A stretch of 26,581 bases of DNA from CAZXYF01 sp964644705 (GTDB lineage: Bacteria; Planctomycetota; Brocadiia; SM23-32): NCBI GenBank assembly GCA_964644705.1, contig CAZXYF010000019.1, forward strand, positions 1 through 26,581. Reading direction: 5' to 3'. This document shows positions 8,481 to 15,639 of this stretch, in pieces (the first letter of the stretch is position 1; each line of letters begins with the position of its first letter). Position numbers and translations under genes: made by a program. The notes beneath the pieces were generated by a model, which saw only the letters and a list, made by a program, of their open reading frames with translations, was not told the origin of the DNA and made no database searches.

Positions 8481-9797
8481 TCAGGCTTTCTTCCACAGCT
8501 CTGAGCCAAAGGCAGCCTGATCGCCAAGGGTTTCTTCGATCCGCAGCAGCTGATTGTACTTGCAGACGCGGTCTGTACGGCATGCAGAACCCGTTTTGAT
8601 CTGACCGGCACCCGTGGCAACGGCAATATCAGCAATGGTGTTGTCCTCGGTCTCACCGGAACGGTGACTCACCACGGCCGTGTAGTCGTTGTTGTGGGCC
8701 ATTTCGATGGCGTCGAGGGCTTCGGTGAGAGTCCCGATCTGGTTGACCTTGATCAGGATTGAGTTGGCGATATCGGAGTCGATACCGCGCTGGAGGCGTT
8801 CGACGTTGGTCACAAACAGGTCATCGCCCACGAGCTGGACTTTGTCGCCCAGTTCTCTGGTCAGGGCCGCCCAGCCTTCCCAGTCATCCTCTTCCAGACC
8901 GTCCTCGATGGAACGGATGGGGAACTCCTCGCAGAGTTCGGCATAAAACTCCACCATGCCTTCGGCGCTTACGGTTTGATCGCCCTCTTTTTCGGCGGCA
9001 AGAACGTATTGCCCGTCGGCCTCGATTCCGAGCCCTTTGCAGTCCTGACCGTAAAACTCGCTGGCGGCCGGGTCAAGCGCAAAGTAGATGTCGTCGCCGG
9101 GGATATATCCGGCCGTTTCGACCGCGTCCATCATGAGCTGCAGGGCGTCGCGGTTGCTGTCGAGATCCGGCGCAAAACCACCTTCATCGCCCACGGCGGT
9201 GCTTTTGTCGGCCTTTTTCAGTACGTCTTTCAGCGCGTGGAAGACTTCTGCGCCCATGCGCAGGCATTCGGAGAACGTTTCGGCGCCAAACGGCATGATC
9301 ATGAATTCCTGCAGGTCAACGGTGTTGTCAGCATGCTGTCCGCCGTTGAGGATGTTCATCATGGGAACGGGGAGATAGCGGGTATTGCATCCGCCGAGAT
9401 ATTGAAACAGTGGAAGTCCGACGAATTTGGCAGCGGCTTTGGCCGTAGCCATTGAGACGCCGAGAATGGCGTTGGCTCCGAGTCGCCCTTTATTCTCTGT
9501 GCCGTCCAGTTCACAGAGGTAGGCATCAAGACCGCGCTGGTCGGTGGCATCCCGGCCAACAACTGCCGGACAGATGACATCGTTGACGTTTTCAACCGCC
9601 TGATTGACGCTTTTGCCGCGGTAGCACTCCTCGTCGCCATCACGCAGTTCAACGGCTTCGTGCACGCCGGTTGAGGCGCCGCTGGGGACGGCCGCCCGTC
9701 CGATTTGGCCATTGGCTAGCATAACATCGACCTCGACGGTGGGGTTCCCCCGCGAGTCGAGGATCTGTCGGCCCTGTACATCAACTATCTCACTCAT
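8481..9797 (-). CDS. eno: Enolase (phosphopyruvate hydratase)
   Basis: Protein of 438 aa (usual length about 430) that interconverts 2-phosphoglycerate and phosphoenolpyruvate in glycolysis and gluconeogenesis, in the cytoplasm. Family landmarks are all present: the N-terminal ILDSRGNPTVE, the mobile loop PSGASTG (38-44), NGGQHADN with His155, GDEGGFAP with the catalytic Glu205, metal ligands Asp242, Glu298 and Asp325, the catalytic Lys350 in ILIKVNQIGT, the SHRSGETED signature (377-385) and Lys401. The start is ATG at 9797 with AGGAGG at 6-nt spacing. It is preceded by a promoter-like element and followed by a clear terminator, so it can act as a single-gene unit. Confidence 0.98.
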   Translation of the reverse strand: MSEIVDVQGRQILDSRGNPTVEVDVMLANGQIGRAAVPSGASTGVHEAVELRDGDEECYRGKSVNQAVENVNDVICPAVVGRDATDQRGLDAYLCELDGTENKGRLGANAILGVSMATAKAAAKFVGLPLFQYLGGCNTRYLPVPMMNILNGGQHADNTVDLQEFMIMPFGAETFSECLRMGAEVFHALKDVLKKADKSTAVGDEGGFAPDLDSNRDALQLMMDAVETAGYIPGDDIYFALDPAASEFYGQDCKGLGIEADGQYVLAAEKEGDQTVSAEGMVEFYAELCEEFPIRSIEDGLEEDDWEGWAALTRELGDKVQLVGDDLFVTNVERLQRGIDSDIANSILIKVNQIGTLTEALDAIEMAHNNDYTAVVSHRSGETEDNTIADIAVATGAGQIKTGSACRTDRVCKYNQLLRIEETLGDQAAFGSELWKKA

Positions 9798-9857
9798 ATT
9801 CGCCTCCTAGACAATAAAATGGAGCTGTAAGGGAAAGGTGCAGCTGGCAAGGGTAAG

Positions 9858-9885
9858 AGTCTATCAGAAGCCTTCCGTAAGTCAA
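9858..9885 (-). promoter_or_regulatory. Probable promoter of eno
   Basis: Read on the minus strand: -35 TTGACT (9885-9880), 16-bp spacer, -10 TAGACT (9863-9858). This places the start of transcription about 50-55 nt upstream of the enolase ATG. The -35 matches 5 of 6 and the -10 matches 4 of 6 consensus bases. Confidence 0.45.
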
Positions 9886-9974
9886 ACGCACCGGTTTTGC
9901 AACACCTTTTCGCGAGGTGATCTTTATTCAGGTTTCTGAGGTTTCAGACGCGCATCCCGTGCGTTTCACTTTAA

Positions 9975-10400
9975 CAACCGACGAAGGTGAACGATGAAAG
10001 GGGAACGACGAAGGTCCACGCGTCCCGAACCCTTCGTCGAGCTTCTTCGTNNNNNNNNNNNNNNNNNNNNNNNNNNNNNNNNNNNNNNNNNNNNNNNNNN
10101 NNNNNNNNNNNNNNNNNNNNNNNNNNNNNNNNNNNNNNNNNNNNNNNNNNCCATCGCCTTTGTCGGCCGTTTTCCGTGGCTACGCTCTAACAACCGACGA
10201 AGGTGAACGATAAAAGGGGAACGACGAAGGTCCGCGCGTCCCGAACCCTTCGTCGAGCTTCTTCGTCCATCGCCTTTGTCGGCCGTTTTCCGTGGCTACG
10301 CTCTAACAACCGACGAAGGTGGACGATAAAGGATAACGACGAAGGTCCACGCGTCCCGAACCCTTCGTCGAGCTTCTTTGTCCACTGCCTTTGTCGGCCA
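9975..10400. repeat. Tandem array of a 116-bp nested-palindrome repeat, broken by an assembly gap
   Basis: Three units start with caaccgacga at 9975, 10191 and 10307. The spacing between the second and third is 116 bp. The first unit is 76 bp up to the N-run plus 40 bp after it (10151-10190), again exactly 116. Units 1 and 2 differ at two positions in total; unit 3 is more diverged and loses its last part near 10400. Each unit can fold: an inner 9-bp perfect stem (10222-10230 with 10247-10255, 16-nt loop) lies inside an outer stem (10194-10203 with 10273-10282, one G-U), extended by 10208-10211 with 10269-10272. The array lies between the sugar-isomerase terminator and the eno promoter. Confidence 0.9.
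10051..10150. other. Assembly gap (100 N) inside the tandem repeat
   Basis: Exactly 100 N bases, the usual placeholder size. Removing them joins the flanks into a perfect 116-bp repeat unit. The real gap is therefore probably a whole number of 116-bp copies (zero or more) that the assembler could not resolve, rather than 100 bp of other sequence. Confidence 0.85.
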
Positions 10401-10409
10401 CGATCATAG

Positions 10410-10438
10410 AAAAACCCCCGAACTCTGGAGTCCGGGGG
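10410..10438 (-). terminator. Intrinsic terminator of the sugar isomerase gene
   Basis: A GC-rich stem (10415-10424 with 10429-10438, one mismatch, 4-nt loop) is followed on the minus strand by TTTTT (10414-10410). It lies about 28 bp past the stop of the isomerase gene and abuts the end of the tandem repeat. Confidence 0.88.
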
Positions 10439-10466
10439 CATTTCCGCGCGAAATATGATGTGGTTG

Positions 10467-11237
10467 TTATTCGAGTCCCATTTCGCTGAGATTGTTGTAA
10501 CTGATTTCCAGTGCCTCGAAGGGCGTGAGGTCATAGCAGTTATCCTGTTCCACGAGCGCATACTCCACGCCACTGTCGGCGCAGGCTTCGAGGATGGCGT
10601 CCCAGTTGAGGTTCCCCTCGCCAATGGGGGCGAACCGGGTCTCACGGTCCGGCGTGACGGTCATGTCCTTGAAGTGAACCAGAGGTTCACGGCCCGCGCA
10701 TCGTCGGATCCATTGTGCGGGATCGCCGCCACCGGCCTGAATCCAGTAGGTGTCGATCTCGGCTTTGAGCAGTTTGCCGGGGGCCTGATCATACAGCCGT
10801 TCCAGCCACGGTTTTCCGTCGTAGTGGACTAATTCGTGGTTGTGATTGTGGTAGGAGAAGTCCATTCCTTCCTGACGGAGGGATTCGGAGACGGGCCCGA
10901 GTTCGTCAATGAACTGCTGGACACCGGTCTCGCAGAAGTATTCCCCCGGGAGGCCACCAATGGCCGGGTGTTCACATCCCAGCGTTTTATGTTCTTCAAT
11001 TACGTCGTCGAGTTCATTCTTGCATCGATCCCAGCCAATGTGGGTGGCGGCGACGTCCAGATCCAGATCATCGCAGATTTCCGCAACTTCGCCCATATCG
11101 ACGGGGCCAAATCCGGATACTTGCACGGCCGTGTATCCCATGTCAGCGACGCGACCAAGTGTGGTGCGAATAGAGTCGATGTCCTGGCAATGTTCACGCA
11201 GTGTGAATAACTGAGCTCCAACAGTGATATCAGACAT
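10467..11237 (-). CDS. Sugar phosphate isomerase/epimerase (xylose isomerase-like TIM barrel)
   Basis: Protein of 256 aa of the AP-endonuclease-2/xylose-isomerase-like superfamily. The N-terminus (VGAQLFTLREH) and the metal-site positions fit the family: Glu135 in NHNHEL, Asp162 in EIDTYW, His188 in VHFKD and Glu230 in ALVEQD. A late GEGNLNWDAIL motif (207-217) also matches. There is no signal peptide, so it is cytoplasmic. The start is ATG at 11237 with AAGGAG at 8-nt spacing; the longer frame to 11279 lacks a ribosome site. It stands alone, with its own promoter-like element and terminator. The family includes inosose, ketose and hydroxypyruvate isomerases, so the substrate is undetermined. 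Confidence 0.88.
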   Translation of the reverse strand: MSDITVGAQLFTLREHCQDIDSIRTTLGRVADMGYTAVQVSGFGPVDMGEVAEICDDLDLDVAATHIGWDRCKNELDDVIEEHKTLGCEHPAIGGLPGEYFCETGVQQFIDELGPVSESLRQEGMDFSYHNHNHELVHYDGKPWLERLYDQAPGKLLKAEIDTYWIQAGGGDPAQWIRRCAGREPLVHFKDMTVTPDRETRFAPIGEGNLNWDAILEACADSGVEYALVEQDNCYDLTPFEALEISYNNLSEMGLE

Positions 11238-11598
11238 TCTGCAGTCTCCTTCAAAACGGATGGATGAAAAGTGACACAAGGCAAGAACATGGCATACGAA
11301 GGGGAATGTGTCAAGGCGGGAATGGGGCGTGAAGGAACAATTTCACCTGTGATGCAATCAGGGATGATCACCGAGAATGATTGATTGTGATTTGGACCAC
11401 GGCTATGTTATCGATTACTATTATGTAAGAAATTGATGGCGGGGGCCACGTTCTCAAGGTGATTATTATGGAGCGAGTGGTGAGCATTAGACACGAATAT
11501 AGTTACCCACATGTTGCGTTGTTGCTTTCTGCTTATTGTCGCGGTAGCGAAGACGGAGTCCTTGCTAAAGCTGATGGAAGGAGAGGAGGGCTGACTCC
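11238..11598. other. Divergent intergenic region between sugar isomerase and hybrid kinase
   Basis: This 361-bp region is where the window switches from minus- to plus-strand genes. It holds the isomerase promoter (11286-11314) and, for the kinase, a candidate TTGATT (11381-11386), 17 bp, TATGTT (11404-11409), which would leave a leader of about 185 nt. No ORF or strong hairpin is seen. Confidence 0.5.
11286..11314 (-). promoter_or_regulatory. Probable promoter of the sugar isomerase gene
   Basis: Read on the minus strand: perfect -35 TTGACA (11314-11309), 17-bp spacer, weak -10 CATGTT (11291-11286). The weak -10 next to a perfect -35 suggests possible activator dependence, but this is speculative. 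Confidence 0.42.
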
Positions 11599-14043
11599 GT
11601 GAACCATCTCCTGAAGGCCATACTGGATATCAATCATTTGATGGTGCGCGAATGTGACCGGGGGCGGATCTTACAGGAAACGTGTGACTTGCTTGAAGAT
11701 CACACGGATCATCTGGGCGTGTGGGTGGCAATTCTGGGGGAAGGGAGGCAGGTGAAGGAAATCTATTCCAGCGGGCAGTGTCCTGATGTGTCGGCGCTCC
11801 GGGAAGATTGCGAGGAGCGTGGAGGGAGTAAATTCGATTTAGCGATTAAGACGAGTGGTGTCGTCGATCTCGTTGAAAAGGAAGAAGGGACCCGGTCGAA
11901 TCAAAGAGCGGATTCGGACGGGATCGAGGCGGCAACCGGGAACAGGATTCAGTATGCTTTTGACGTACCTGCGGGGCGCGGGGTTCTAACGGTATGTTTG
12001 GAACCGTCTGCCGGGCACGAGGACGATGAACAGGACCTTATAGCCACGGTGGCCGAGGATTTAAGTTTCGTTCTGGGGCATCTTGAACAGGAAAAAATAC
12101 GCGAGGAAGCGGAAGAGGAACGGAAGGAAGCGCTTGCTGAATCGCGCAGAGCGGAAGAACGATATCGGACTCTGTTCAATAACCTGGGCGATGCAATCTT
12201 TATCCATGATTTTCAGGGAGAGATTGTTGAGGTCAATGAAGCCGCGTGTGAACACCTCCGATATGAGCGTCACGAGCTTGTCGGTATGAACGTGACGGAC
12301 ATCGATGTCAACTTTGAACCGGAAGACACGCTGAATATGCGGGTCCACCTCGAGGAGGGGGAGGGCGCGCTCATCCGAAGTGCGCAGCAAACACGGGACG
12401 GGCAGGTCATACCCGTGGAAATACACAGCCGGATCATTGACTATGGAGGGGAGACTCTTGTTCTGAGTATAGCTCGGGATGTAACTGCCCGCCAGAAGGC
12501 CAATAAACAGCGAAATAGGCTGCTGGAAGCGGTGCGCGCCGCCCAGGAGGCGATTATTGTAACGTCGGAAAATGGGCGCATTATATTCTCGAACCAGGCC
12601 GTAGAAGATCTGTTCGGAGGCGACGAGGATGAATTGCAGGGGGAGCCCGTATGGCGTCTTCTGGCCTCTGATGATCCCCAGACGAAGATTGAGGATATAC
12701 GCGGGACGTTGAGCCGGGGAGAGGGATGGGAGGGTGAATTGCAGGCGCAGACCGTGGACGGTGTCGAATTCGTCTGCTATGCAACTGTAACCGCCGTGCG
12801 GGGGAGTGATGGCCAGATCATCAACTATATTGCGACGGCTAACGATATCACCGAGCAGAAGGAAACGGAGGCGGAACTCCGGGAGACGGTGGAGGAACTG
12901 CGAAAAACGGAGAGACAGGTCATTGATCAGGAACGACAGCGCGCCCTCAGCCAGATGGCCAGTGGGATCGCCCATGATTTCAATAATGCCCTCTCAACTA
13001 TCCGGGGTTTTACTGAACTGCTACTGGAGGACGCTGAAAAACGGGATGATGATGAGGTTCTGAGTAAATATTTAAGTGTGATTGACAGCGCTGCGAATAA
13101 CGCAGCTGATACGGTTCGCCGAATGAGAAAGTTTTACCGGCCAGCAGAAGAGGCTGAACTCCGCCCCCTGGATATCAACAATATCGTTGAAGAAGCAATT
13201 TCGCTCACTCGGCCGAAATGGGAGCAGGAAGCGCAGGCCAGCGGCAAAACCATAAACATAGAGCGGGACCTGGAGGAGGTGCCACTCGTTGATGGGAATG
13301 AGGCCGAACTGCATGAGATGCTGGCCAATATCATATTTAACGCCGTGGATGCCATTGAGAAAGAGGGAACCATCTCTATCCGCACGTACTGCGAGGATGG
13401 GGATGTTGTGATGGACGTAGGCGATGATGGGCGCGGGATGGAAACATACACCCGGCGGCACTGTGCTGATCCATTTTACACGACAAAAGGCGAGGAAGGG
13501 ACGGGGTTGGGATTGGCCGTAACCGCGGGGATTATCCGGCGCCATGACGGGCAAATGGAAATTGAGAGCGAGAAGGGCAGCGGGTCAACCGTCAGTGTTA
13601 TTTTGCCCGCCGAGCAGGAGTCAGATTATTCTTCGTCGTCGGAACAATCCGACGAGTCGTATAAAAACGGAGAGAATTTAAAGGTTCTCGTTGCCGAGGA
13701 CGATGTGGCTCAGCAGGAGTTGATCGCGGATATGCTCGACGTGATGGGGCATACCTGCGATATCGAAGAGGACGGGGAAAGTGCCATGGAGGAATTTGAA
13801 CGCGGGGCCTACGACGTGGTCCTTACTGATCGTGCGATGCCAAAAATGCGGGGGGATGAGGTGGCCCGCCGGGTTCGTCAGCGCAGAAAGGATATCCCGA
13901 TCATTATGGTCACCGGTTTTGGAGACATGATGGATGCTGCGGCTGAACACCCCGATGATGTTGATCTGGTCGTCTCAAAACCGCTCAGTTTGAAAAAACT
14001 GAGCTCGGCCATCGAAGATGCTCAGCAGGCTCATAGCCAGTGA
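11599..14043 (+). CDS. Soluble hybrid histidine kinase (GAF-like, PAS, PAS, HisKA, HATPase, receiver)
   Basis: Protein of 814 aa with no membrane segment. Order: GAF-like sensor (about 1-160), coiled coil (160-190), PAS (188-298), PAS (308-422), coiled coil, dimerisation/phosphoacceptor helix with His459 in GIAHDFNN, ATPase domain with N-box Asn581, G1 box Asp609 in DDGRG and G2 box GTGLGL (634-639), then a Ser/Glu-rich linker and a receiver (695-814). The receiver has its acidic cluster E700-D701-D702, phosphoacceptor Asp744, Thr772 and Lys794, all intact. The start is GTG at 11599 with AGGAGG about 10 nt upstream. The catalytic core is closely similar to the kinase at 15640-17889, suggesting duplication. 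The signal sensed is unknown; PAS domains often bind haem, flavin or small ligands. Confidence 0.93.
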   Translation: MNHLLKAILDINHLMVRECDRGRILQETCDLLEDHTDHLGVWVAILGEGRQVKEIYSSGQCPDVSALREDCEERGGSKFDLAIKTSGVVDLVEKEEGTRSNQRADSDGIEAATGNRIQYAFDVPAGRGVLTVCLEPSAGHEDDEQDLIATVAEDLSFVLGHLEQEKIREEAEEERKEALAESRRAEERYRTLFNNLGDAIFIHDFQGEIVEVNEAACEHLRYERHELVGMNVTDIDVNFEPEDTLNMRVHLEEGEGALIRSAQQTRDGQVIPVEIHSRIIDYGGETLVLSIARDVTARQKANKQRNRLLEAVRAAQEAIIVTSENGRIIFSNQAVEDLFGGDEDELQGEPVWRLLASDDPQTKIEDIRGTLSRGEGWEGELQAQTVDGVEFVCYATVTAVRGSDGQIINYIATANDITEQKETEAELRETVEELRKTERQVIDQERQRALSQMASGIAHDFNNALSTIRGFTELLLEDAEKRDDDEVLSKYLSVIDSAANNAADTVRRMRKFYRPAEEAELRPLDINNIVEEAISLTRPKWEQEAQASGKTINIERDLEEVPLVDGNEAELHEMLANIIFNAVDAIEKEGTISIRTYCEDGDVVMDVGDDGRGMETYTRRHCADPFYTTKGEEGTGLGLAVTAGIIRRHDGQMEIESEKGSGSTVSVILPAEQESDYSSSSEQSDESYKNGENLKVLVAEDDVAQQELIADMLDVMGHTCDIEEDGESAMEEFERGAYDVVLTDRAMPKMRGDEVARRVRQRRKDIPIIMVTGFGDMMDAAAEHPDDVDLVVSKPLSLKKLSSAIEDAQQAHSQ

Positions 14044-14503
14044 CAGAGCTCGTCATTCGTAAATATTCAGTGAACCACGTGCGTTTGGTGATGCCCTATT
14101 TGCCGGGCTTGTCCCGGTAGGGGCGTACCTGTGCACTAAAGCGGGCGTAGTATGCGAAACGAGAGGGCCTTCTGGCAGGGCGCTGGAGCCTTCGCCGAGC
14201 TTCTTGGTCCATCGCCTTTGTCCGTTCTCACGGCTGACGCACTGACGACTCGTGAAATGTCCGGGTATCAGGAAGAGAACACCTGGATTCGGGCGAGACT
14301 GGATTCGCTGGGATGGGGTGTCAGCCTGTTTGTTTCACTTGCAGGAAAAACGGCTATGATACAATATATAGATTAGTGGATGTACGGTGTGGACGTGATT
14401 GGCGGATTTTGTGAGCGCTGATTACCGCTGAGTCTTGCGCGTATGTTGTTTCTTCAGGTGCAGGAGGCACTCACACGTTTTTGCTGCTCGTAAAGGAAAT
14501 TGA
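14044..14503. other. Intergenic region with decayed repeat copies and a promoter candidate
   Basis: A 460-bp region without a supported gene. It holds an imperfect hairpin (14093-14124) without a T-tract, a diverged fragment of the 116-bp repeat (14189-14224), a dispersed repeat copy (14226-14264), and a possible promoter for the HD-GYP gene: TTTCAC (14333-14338), 16 bp, TATGAT (14355-14360), inside an AT-rich patch running to about 14374. Confidence 0.5.
14189..14264 (+). repeat. Solo decayed copy of the 116-bp repeat fused to a second dispersed repeat
   Basis: Positions 14189-14224 match the ccttcgtcgagc...cctttgtcgg part of the tandem repeat at 10247-10282 with three mismatches in the first 34 bases. 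Directly after it, 14226-14264 matches 143-181 (32 of 39). So two intergenic repeat elements lie side by side here, about 4 kb from the tandem array. Confidence 0.75.
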
Positions 14504-15595
14504 ATGAGTGGAAAAGAACACACTGAGTTTGATGCCAAAGTTCTCGTGGTGGATGATGACCCGGGAACCCGGGAATTGTTAGAAACGTGGATAGATGAGT
14601 GCGGTTGGGAGCCGCATGTGGCGGAAGATGGATTTGAGGCTCTGGCGAAAGCCAAACTGGACTACGACATCGTGTTGTTGGATGTTAATCTGCCGGGCAT
14701 GGATGGGTATGAGATTGCAAAACGATTTAAGGAGGACTATCCGGATACGCCCATCATTATGGTCACCGGCCAGGACAGCCGCGAGGATCGATTGCGGGCT
14801 GTGGAGGCCGGGGCGGAAGATTTTATTGGAAAACCGGTGGATATGACGGAATTACGGGTCCGAATTCGTTCACAACTTGAAAAAAAGCAAGCCTTTGACC
14901 AGTTGAAAGAACACGAGGCGGAGCTTGAGGACAAAGTTGAGGAACGGACGTCGGCGCTGCGGGACACTCTGGAAGAGCTGGCGGAGTCGAAACGGGCCAT
15001 TCAGGACGCATACGTTGAAGCCATCAATCGGCTGGCCCGGGCCGCGGAATTCAAGGATGCTGGCACGGGCTCTCATATCGAGCGAGTGGGGGGATGCGTT
15101 CAGGTCCTGGCTCAGAATGTTGGCTTACCGCCGGGAAAGGTCGAGGTATTGCAATATGCCAGTCGAATGCATGATGTGGGGAAAGTGGGCATTCCGGATG
15201 CAATCCTTTTGAAACCGGATGAACTGCAGGGGGACGAATGGGAAAAGATGAAGACGCATACGACGCTTGGACGTCGCATTTTGAGCGGTTCCTCGTCGGA
15301 AATTCTGCAGGCAGGAGAGGTCGTTGCCGAATTCCATCATGAGCGATGGGACGGAACGGGATATCCCCGGGGCATGGAGGGGGAAAGCATCCCGATTGAA
15401 GGCCGTATCTGTGCTCTGGCGGATGTTTTCGATGCGCTCGTGAGCGACCGTCCGTATCGAGAAGCTTATTCGATCGATAAGGCGTTGCACATAATGAAAA
15501 AGGGTAGAGGTAGCCATTTTGATCCTGAGCTGTTCGATCTGTTTGAGTCCCATCTCGAGGAGATTATTGAGGCGGGAAATGTCGAGTCCGACTGA
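14504..15595 (+). CDS. Response regulator with HD-GYP domain (c-di-GMP phosphodiesterase type, RpfG-like)
   Basis: Protein of 363 aa. Receiver at about 11-125 with acidic cluster D17-D18-D19, phosphoacceptor Asp60 in VLLDVNLPGMDG, Thr88 and Lys110; a coiled-coil linker (about 125-170); then an HD-GYP domain (about 170-350). In the latter the metal-binding HD pair is His223-Asp224 (MHDVGK), with further ligand positions His252 and His278-His279 (FHHE), and GYP at 286-288 in WDGTGYP, all intact. The predicted activity is phosphodiester cleavage of cyclic-di-GMP in the cytoplasm, controlled by phosphorylation of the receiver. The start is ATG at 14504 with AAAGGAA upstream. It lies between two hybrid kinases and 44 bp before the second, so these are its likely phosphodonors. 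No diguanylate cyclase (GGDEF) is in the window. Confidence 0.95.
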   Translation: MSGKEHTEFDAKVLVVDDDPGTRELLETWIDECGWEPHVAEDGFEALAKAKLDYDIVLLDVNLPGMDGYEIAKRFKEDYPDTPIIMVTGQDSREDRLRAVEAGAEDFIGKPVDMTELRVRIRSQLEKKQAFDQLKEHEAELEDKVEERTSALRDTLEELAESKRAIQDAYVEAINRLARAAEFKDAGTGSHIERVGGCVQVLAQNVGLPPGKVEVLQYASRMHDVGKVGIPDAILLKPDELQGDEWEKMKTHTTLGRRILSGSSSEILQAGEVVAEFHHERWDGTGYPRGMEGESIPIEGRICALADVFDALVSDRPYREAYSIDKALHIMKKGRGSHFDPELFDLFESHLEEIIEAGNVESD

Positions 15596-15639
15596 GGGCA
15601 TCTGGGTGATTTGCCTGTCCGGGGAGGCGGCAAGAGGAT

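Noticed and set aside
9975..10400. Possible CRISPR array
   Set aside because: The whole 116-bp unit is repeated without unique spacers, and no cas genes are present.
10187..10645. 152-aa minus-strand reading frame and similar frames over the tandem repeat
   Set aside because: The frame combines repeat sequence with the wrong frame of the isomerase end; the 116-bp period shifts the frame every unit.
12061..12975. 304-aa minus-strand reading frame inside the hybrid kinase
   Set aside because: It is a shadow of the PAS/PAS region, which has intact motifs on the plus strand.
14093..14124. Hairpin as the terminator of the soluble hybrid kinase
   Set aside because: The stem is interrupted and no T-tract follows, so it was not listed as a terminator.
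14152..14376. 74-aa plus-strand reading frame in the kinase/HD-GYP gap
   Set aside because: Much of it is a translation of the dispersed repeat copies at 14189-14264, and it has no ribosome site.
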